From Acidobacteriota bacterium (GTDB lineage: Bacteria > Acidobacteriota > Terriglobia > Acidiferrales > UBA7541): DNA of 10,406 nt. Shown here in pieces: positions 7,692 to 10,406 of this stretch. The notes below the pieces were generated by a model. That model saw only the letters and a program-made list of their open reading frames with translations. It was not told where the DNA came from and searched no databases. A program made the position numbers and the translations under genes. The stretch spans positions 1 to 10,406 of the forward strand of contig PMOP01000042.1 in NCBI GenBank assembly GCA_003161495.1, read 5' to 3'. The first letter of the stretch is position 1, and each line of letters opens with the position of its first letter.

Positions 7692-7709
7692 CTTTCACTT
7701 TAATTTCAC
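7692..7709. repeat. TTTCAC direct repeat, 11-bp period, Pho-box-like, in the 252-nt gap upstream of the alginate-export-like porin
   Basis: TTTCAC occurs at 7693-7698 and 7704-7709, exactly one helical turn apart. Read as 7-mers (CTTTCAC, 4 nt, ATTTCAC), the first unit matches 5 of 7 and the second 4 of 7 bases of the enterobacterial Pho-box unit CTGTCAT. The site is ~100 nt upstream of the porin start at 7594. OmpR/PhoB-family regulators bind such tandem half-sites; binding here is inference. The same gap (7595-7846) also holds an 8-bp direct repeat CAGGAAAA (7816-7823, 7830-7837). It shows no gene, no clear terminator for the cyclase, and no convincing -35/-10 pair. Confidence 0.4.
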
Positions 7710-7846
7710 CCGTGCTACTTATCCTACATCAACCGGCCGTACATTTGGATGGGATCCGAAACCGAGTGGGGCGAATCGTCTGCCGCGAACAAATGTATTT
7801 TTGGAGAAAACAGCTCAGGAAAACCATTGCAGGAAAATCGGCCCGT

Positions 7847-10003
7847 TTAGACTACCGGTTCCGCGGTCCATGAGGAAACGCGGTCGCGCCCCTCGCGTTT
7901 CGCGCGATACAATGCCTGGTCGGAAGCCCTGAGTACCTCGCCCATCGTTGCGCCATGATCCGGGAAAAGAGCCACGCCAATTGAGACCCTGACGGATCCC
8001 AGCAGCTGGCCGGCATACTCCACGCTCAGTTGCTGAACCTGTTGGCGCAACATTTCAGCTCTCTGCAAAGCACCGGCTAAATTGGAATCCGTAAGCACCA
8101 GGGCAAATTCCTCTCCGCCGTATCGGCAGGCGATATCCTGGCCGCGCGTATTTTTCTTCAAAAAGTCGCCGAGAATGCGGAGAAGCGTGTCGCCGGCCTG
8201 ATGGCCGAAGGTATCGTTGAACCGCTTGAAGTGGTCGATGTCCATCATGATGATCGCCACGGAAGATTTGTTGCGGTGCGCCCGGCTGAACTCCCGTTCC
8301 AGCGACTCTTCCATGTAGCGGCGATTGAAAAGGCCCGTAAGCGGATCGCAAATCGACTGATTGCGCAGGCTCTCCCTCAACCTCAAGTTGCCCAGGGACA
8401 AGGCCACCTGTTCCACGAGCACGGCCGCCAGGCGGCGCTCCGCTTCGCGTGAGGGCCGAGACGCCGGTTCCGGCTGTTCCTGGCCGGCCCTCATCTGCAA
8501 ACTCACGATTCCAAGAGCTTCCCCTTGCGCCATGAAAGGAACGCAAAGAGATTCCGTCACGCCCGTCAAATCAATGTGCCGGCAAGCCGATGCTTTTTCT
8601 CCGCGCCGGTATAATTGCGGCTGGCCCCGGCGCAGCGCCCAGCAGTCATCCGGGGCGAAGACGCGTTCTCCGGGAACCGCCTGGCCCCAATCGGCAACGG
8701 TCTCAACCGCCGTTCTGGACGCGGTGGTTATAGATAATGTGCCTGACCATTTTGGAAAAAGTTTCTCGGCCGCCGCGCTGATCTGCAGGTACGCTTCCTC
8801 CGCATCCTTGCAAGTTTGAAGGAGGCTTCCCATTTCGCTCAAGAGCGTGATTTCCGTCGAGCGCTGCTCCAGCTCCTGCACCTTCTCAGCCAACTCCTGG
8901 TTAGCGCGTTGCAGTTGCAACTCCGCCTGCACGCGATCGGTAACGTCTTGAACGCTGGCCACCAGCTTCATAGGCTTGCGTGTTTTCGGATCGAAAATAA
9001 TGTCGCCGCGTTCGTGGATGTTTCGCTGCGCGCCATCCGGACGAATAATTTTGAAATCGATGGCGTACGGCTTGGCTTCCCGCAGGGCGTAATCCAGCGA
9101 CTGCCGGACTTCTTCCTTTTCGTCCGGATGCACGAGACGGAAAAATGCTTGCCGTGACGGTTCTTCCACGCCTGGCTCAAGCCCGAAGATCCGAAACACT
9201 TCATCGGACCAGCGCACCGGATTTTTTTCCGGTTCTTCCAGGTTAACCAGATCCAGCTCCACGCTTCCAAAATGGGCAATCCGCTGCGCCGCCGCCAAAT
9301 TGGCTTCGCTCTGCCGCAGTCTGTGTTCGGCTTCCTTGCGACGCGTAATATCCCGGTGCAATCCGACAATTCCAACAATCGCTTCGTCGCCGTCGAGCAA
9401 GGGAACTTTGGTCGTCTGCAGGACTTTCAATTTCCCGCTCGCGTCGACTGCCGTTCTCTCCGTTTCCATGATGGCCCCGCCGGATTTCATCACCTGCAAG
9501 TCGTCCTTGTACAATTCGGCGGCACGCTCCTCCGGAAACAAATCGAAAACCGTCTTGCCGAGCAAGTCGTCGGGCGATTTCATTCCATGCAACTTGGCGA
9601 ACGCTTTATTCGCCAAGAGGTAACGCCCATTTTTATCCTTGGCGAAGATGCTGTCCGGAATGTTATCGGTCACCGTGCGGAGAACATTGCGCTCCAGAGC
9701 CAGTTTTTTCTCGGCCTGGGAATGCATGGAAAGGACTCGGTCGAGCCTGCGCGTCGCGTAATAGGTGCCCACTACCGCGGCGATGGTCCCCACACAGACC
9801 GTGACGGCCTGATGCTGCGGGGAGTCTAAGTGCGGAAAGAGGAAATGCTCCAATCGTTCGAACGTGGTTAAGCCCGCTGCGACAATGAGGGTCAGCCATA
9901 CCAGACCGGTCCAATCGGTACCTTGGCCGGTGCGCGCTTCGGCTTCGGGTTCCGAGAGTCCAGACACCTTCTTGGTTACCTCACTTGTCTTCACAAAACT
10001 CAC
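7847..10003 (-). CDS. Membrane-anchored diguanylate cyclase, PAS-PAS-GAF-GGDEF
   Basis: Predicted 718-aa inner-membrane sensor that makes c-di-GMP from two GTP. Order: a hydrophilic cytosolic N-terminus; two membrane segments (about 33-48 and 66-84) joined by a ~17-residue loop, too short for a periplasmic sensor domain; PAS1 (about 108-224, NIPDSIFAKDKNGRYLLAN to GLHRDITRRKEAE); PAS2 of PAS_3 type (about 236-360, WSDEVFRIFGL to VQDVTDR); a coiled coil (about 358-392); GAF (about 390-540, including DDCWALRRGQPQ); and GGDEF (about 550-712). The catalytic domain appears intact: DPLTGLFNRR, metal-binding D588 in MDIDHFKRFND, the signature GGEEF at 629-633, and the inhibitory I-site RxxD (R620, D623) exactly 5 residues before it, so product inhibition is expected. 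No EAL or HD-GYP domain follows. The start is GTG, with GGAG (10012-10015) 8 nt upstream. It is 252 nt from the porin downstream, so probably a separate unit. The ligands of the PAS and GAF domains are unknown. Confidence 0.93.
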   Translation of the reverse strand: MSFVKTSEVTKKVSGLSEPEAEARTGQGTDWTGLVWLTLIVAAGLTTFERLEHFLFPHLDSPQHQAVTVCVGTIAAVVGTYYATRRLDRVLSMHSQAEKKLALERNVLRTVTDNIPDSIFAKDKNGRYLLANKAFAKLHGMKSPDDLLGKTVFDLFPEERAAELYKDDLQVMKSGGAIMETERTAVDASGKLKVLQTTKVPLLDGDEAIVGIVGLHRDITRRKEAEHRLRQSEANLAAAQRIAHFGSVELDLVNLEEPEKNPVRWSDEVFRIFGLEPGVEEPSRQAFFRLVHPDEKEEVRQSLDYALREAKPYAIDFKIIRPDGAQRNIHERGDIIFDPKTRKPMKLVASVQDVTDRVQAELQLQRANQELAEKVQELEQRSTEITLLSEMGSLLQTCKDAEEAYLQISAAAEKLFPKWSGTLSITTASRTAVETVADWGQAVPGERVFAPDDCWALRRGQPQLYRRGEKASACRHIDLTGVTESLCVPFMAQGEALGIVSLQMRAGQEQPEPASRPSREAERRLAAVLVEQVALSLGNLRLRESLRNQSICDPLTGLFNRRYMEESLEREFSRAHRNKSSVAIIMMDIDHFKRFNDTFGHQAGDTLLRILGDFLKKNTRGQDIACRYGGEEFALVLTDSNLAGALQRAEMLRQQVQQLSVEYAGQLLGSVRVSIGVALFPDHGATMGEVLRASDQALYRAKREGRDRVSSWTAEPVV

Positions 10004-10162
10004 CGGGATAACTCCGTCTTCTCATAGCTGCGGTCCTACAGAGGGAAGTCGTATATGTCTAGGTTAACCTTGAACCGTAAAAACGGCGCAAAAAACCTTA
10101 TTTGCTGTGATTAAATAGCTAATTGCCACTACGTTTTGGCGCATTTTCCCCACTAATAGTGC

Positions 10163-10171
10163 TGTTATAGT
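10163..10171 (+). promoter_or_regulatory. Extended -10 promoter element (TGnTATAGT)
   Basis: TGT followed by TATAGT (10166-10171) makes an extended -10 element; TATAGT is 5/6 to TATAAT. No good -35 lies at 16-18 nt, which extended -10 promoters can tolerate. Transcription would begin near 10178 and run through the mini-ORF and hairpin into the gene at 10293. Activity is inferred. Confidence 0.4.
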
Positions 10172-10232
10172 AAAGAGCAGGCCATGCTTCAGTCCCGGTA
10201 CAGGCTGTATCTGGAAGTTATTTGCGAGAAGG

Positions 10233-10251
10233 AGGCGCCGAGGTGGTGCCT
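10233..10251 (+). promoter_or_regulatory. 7-bp RNA hairpin overlapping a strong Shine-Dalgarno
   Basis: AGGCGCC (10233-10239) can pair with GGTGCCT (10245-10251) around the loop GAGGT: seven pairs, one of them G-U. No T-tract follows, so it is not an intrinsic terminator. The left arm covers the last three bases of AAGGAGG (10229-10235), and the stem includes the GTG start of the mini-ORF. It could therefore limit ribosome access. Pairing is seen in the sequence; the regulatory role is inference. Confidence 0.35.
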
Positions 10252-10290
10252 GGCAGGTTCAAAACCGTTCCAAATCCCTGTATAGTTTAG
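10243..10290 (+). CDS. Possible 15-codon leader mini-ORF
   Basis: A GTG-started frame encodes MVPGRFKTVPNPCIV and stops at TAG 10288-10290, 2 nt before the ATG of the next gene. Its support is AAGGAGG at 10229-10235, a near-ideal ribosome site 7 nt upstream. The peptide is too short to assign a family, and shows no run of repeated regulatory codons as amino-acid attenuators do. It may couple translation to the downstream gene, or may simply be chance. Confidence 0.3.
   Translation: MVPGRFKTVPNPCIV
10258..10286 (+). promoter_or_regulatory. Predicted promoter of the last gene, leaderless geometry
   Basis: TTCAAA (10258-10263, 4/6 to TTGACA) is followed by exactly 17 nt and TATAGT (10281-10286, 5/6 to TATAAT). 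Six bases (10287-10292) separate the -10 from ATG 10293, which places the predicted transcription start at or next to the start codon. The spacings (17 and 6) are identical to those of the moaA promoter in this window. Confidence 0.5.
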
Positions 10291-10292
10291 AC

Positions 10293-10406
10293 ATGCCACT
10301 AAGTACTAAAACGCGCAGGCGCTTACGATCCTGGCGCACGCGTGTGCGCGAATTGCGAGGCGTCGTAAGAGGCCTCATATCAACCCGTCATCCGCTGCTC
10401 GTGCAT
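10293..10406 (+). CDS. N-terminal fragment of an uncharacterised protein, possibly radical SAM, cut by the window edge
   Basis: An ATG frame stays open for 38 codons to the end of the window. The visible part is strongly basic (MPLSTKTRRRLRSWRTRVRE) and ends in RHPLLVH. There is no signal peptide or membrane segment. From memory, a basic lead followed by '(T)RHPLLVH' precedes the CxxxCxxC cluster in some radical SAM proteins, but no cysteine is visible here, so this is only a guess. No in-frame ATG, GTG or TTG occurs between the upstream stop (TAG, 10116-10118) and 10293, so the start is well defined. No Shine-Dalgarno is correctly placed for this ATG, in line with leaderless translation or coupling to the mini-ORF. 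Confidence 0.55.
   Translation, partial: MPLSTKTRRRLRSWRTRVRELRGVVRGLISTRHPLLVH

Larger units (their letters stand above)
10004..10292. other. Divergent intergenic region between the diguanylate cyclase and the last gene
   Basis: This region carries control signals for two divergent genes. On the cyclase side are its GGAG ribosome site (10012-10015) and a perfect 10-bp palindrome AGGTTAACCT (10061-10070). About 75 AT-rich bases (10070-10145) include a 4-bp CCGT/ACGG hairpin without a T-tract; I could not find a convincing cyclase promoter there. On the plus-strand side lie an extended -10, a hairpin, a mini-ORF and a second -10, listed separately. An unsupported 33-codon frame (10184-10285) also opens after the first -10 but has no Shine-Dalgarno. 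Confidence 0.55.

Noticed and set aside
10229..10275. tRNA-like look around GGTTCAAAACC (T-loop-like) near 10256-10266
   Set aside because: No 7-bp acceptor stem, no anticodon arm and no proper T-stem could be formed around it.
10184..10285. 33-codon frame after the extended -10 element
   Set aside because: No Shine-Dalgarno for its ATG, no family resemblance, and it overlaps the better supported mini-ORF and promoter.

Overview
The window looks like a chromosomal piece from a Gram-negative bacterium of moderately high GC. Acidobacteriota (Terriglobia-like) is my best guess. It rests on the protein types present: an OprP/O-like porin with an N-terminal coiled coil, a Cys-rich YVTN-type beta-propeller lipoprotein, an alginate-export-type porin, and a secreted NTF2/DUF4440-like protein. 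No marker gene (rRNA, ribosomal protein) is present to confirm this. I see no insertion sequence, CRISPR array, tRNA, rRNA or phage gene. Most of the window reads as ordinary core and envelope genome.

Layout. Plus strand: the 3' end of acetyl-CoA synthetase (1-461); moaA, the first enzyme of molybdenum cofactor synthesis (565-1629), behind its own promoter; a 415-nt non-coding stretch; then a likely two-gene unit of an OprP/O-like porin (2045-3655) and a large Cys-rich beta-propeller lipoprotein (3694-5634). This unit converges on a minus-strand block. In transcription order that block runs from a membrane diguanylate cyclase with PAS-PAS-GAF-GGDEF domains (10003-7847), through a 252-nt gap, to an alginate-export-like porin (7594-6248) and a small secreted NTF2-like protein (6161-5670). 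Beyond the cyclase start, a divergent regulatory region of about 290 nt leads to a plus-strand gene cut by the window edge (10293 onward).

Functional reading. Two of the three longer units are envelope modules that pair an outer-membrane barrel with a second exported protein. Acs activates acetate to acetyl-CoA, MoaA starts Moco synthesis, and the diguanylate cyclase makes c-di-GMP. Nothing ties these three to each other or to the porins in one pathway.

Most noteworthy signals. (1) moaA and the truncated last gene share the same start architecture: a -35-like hexamer, 17 nt, a TAnnnT -10, 6 nt, then ATG, with no usable Shine-Dalgarno. This predicts leaderless mRNAs, whereas most other genes here have recognisable ribosome binding sites. 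(2) Just upstream of the last gene are an extended -10, a hairpin overlapping a strong Shine-Dalgarno, and a 15-codon mini-ORF ending 2 nt before the ATG. (3) An 11-bp-period direct repeat resembling a PhoB/OmpR-family site lies upstream of the alginate-export-like porin. I found no convincing evidence of a wholly new defence or mobile system.
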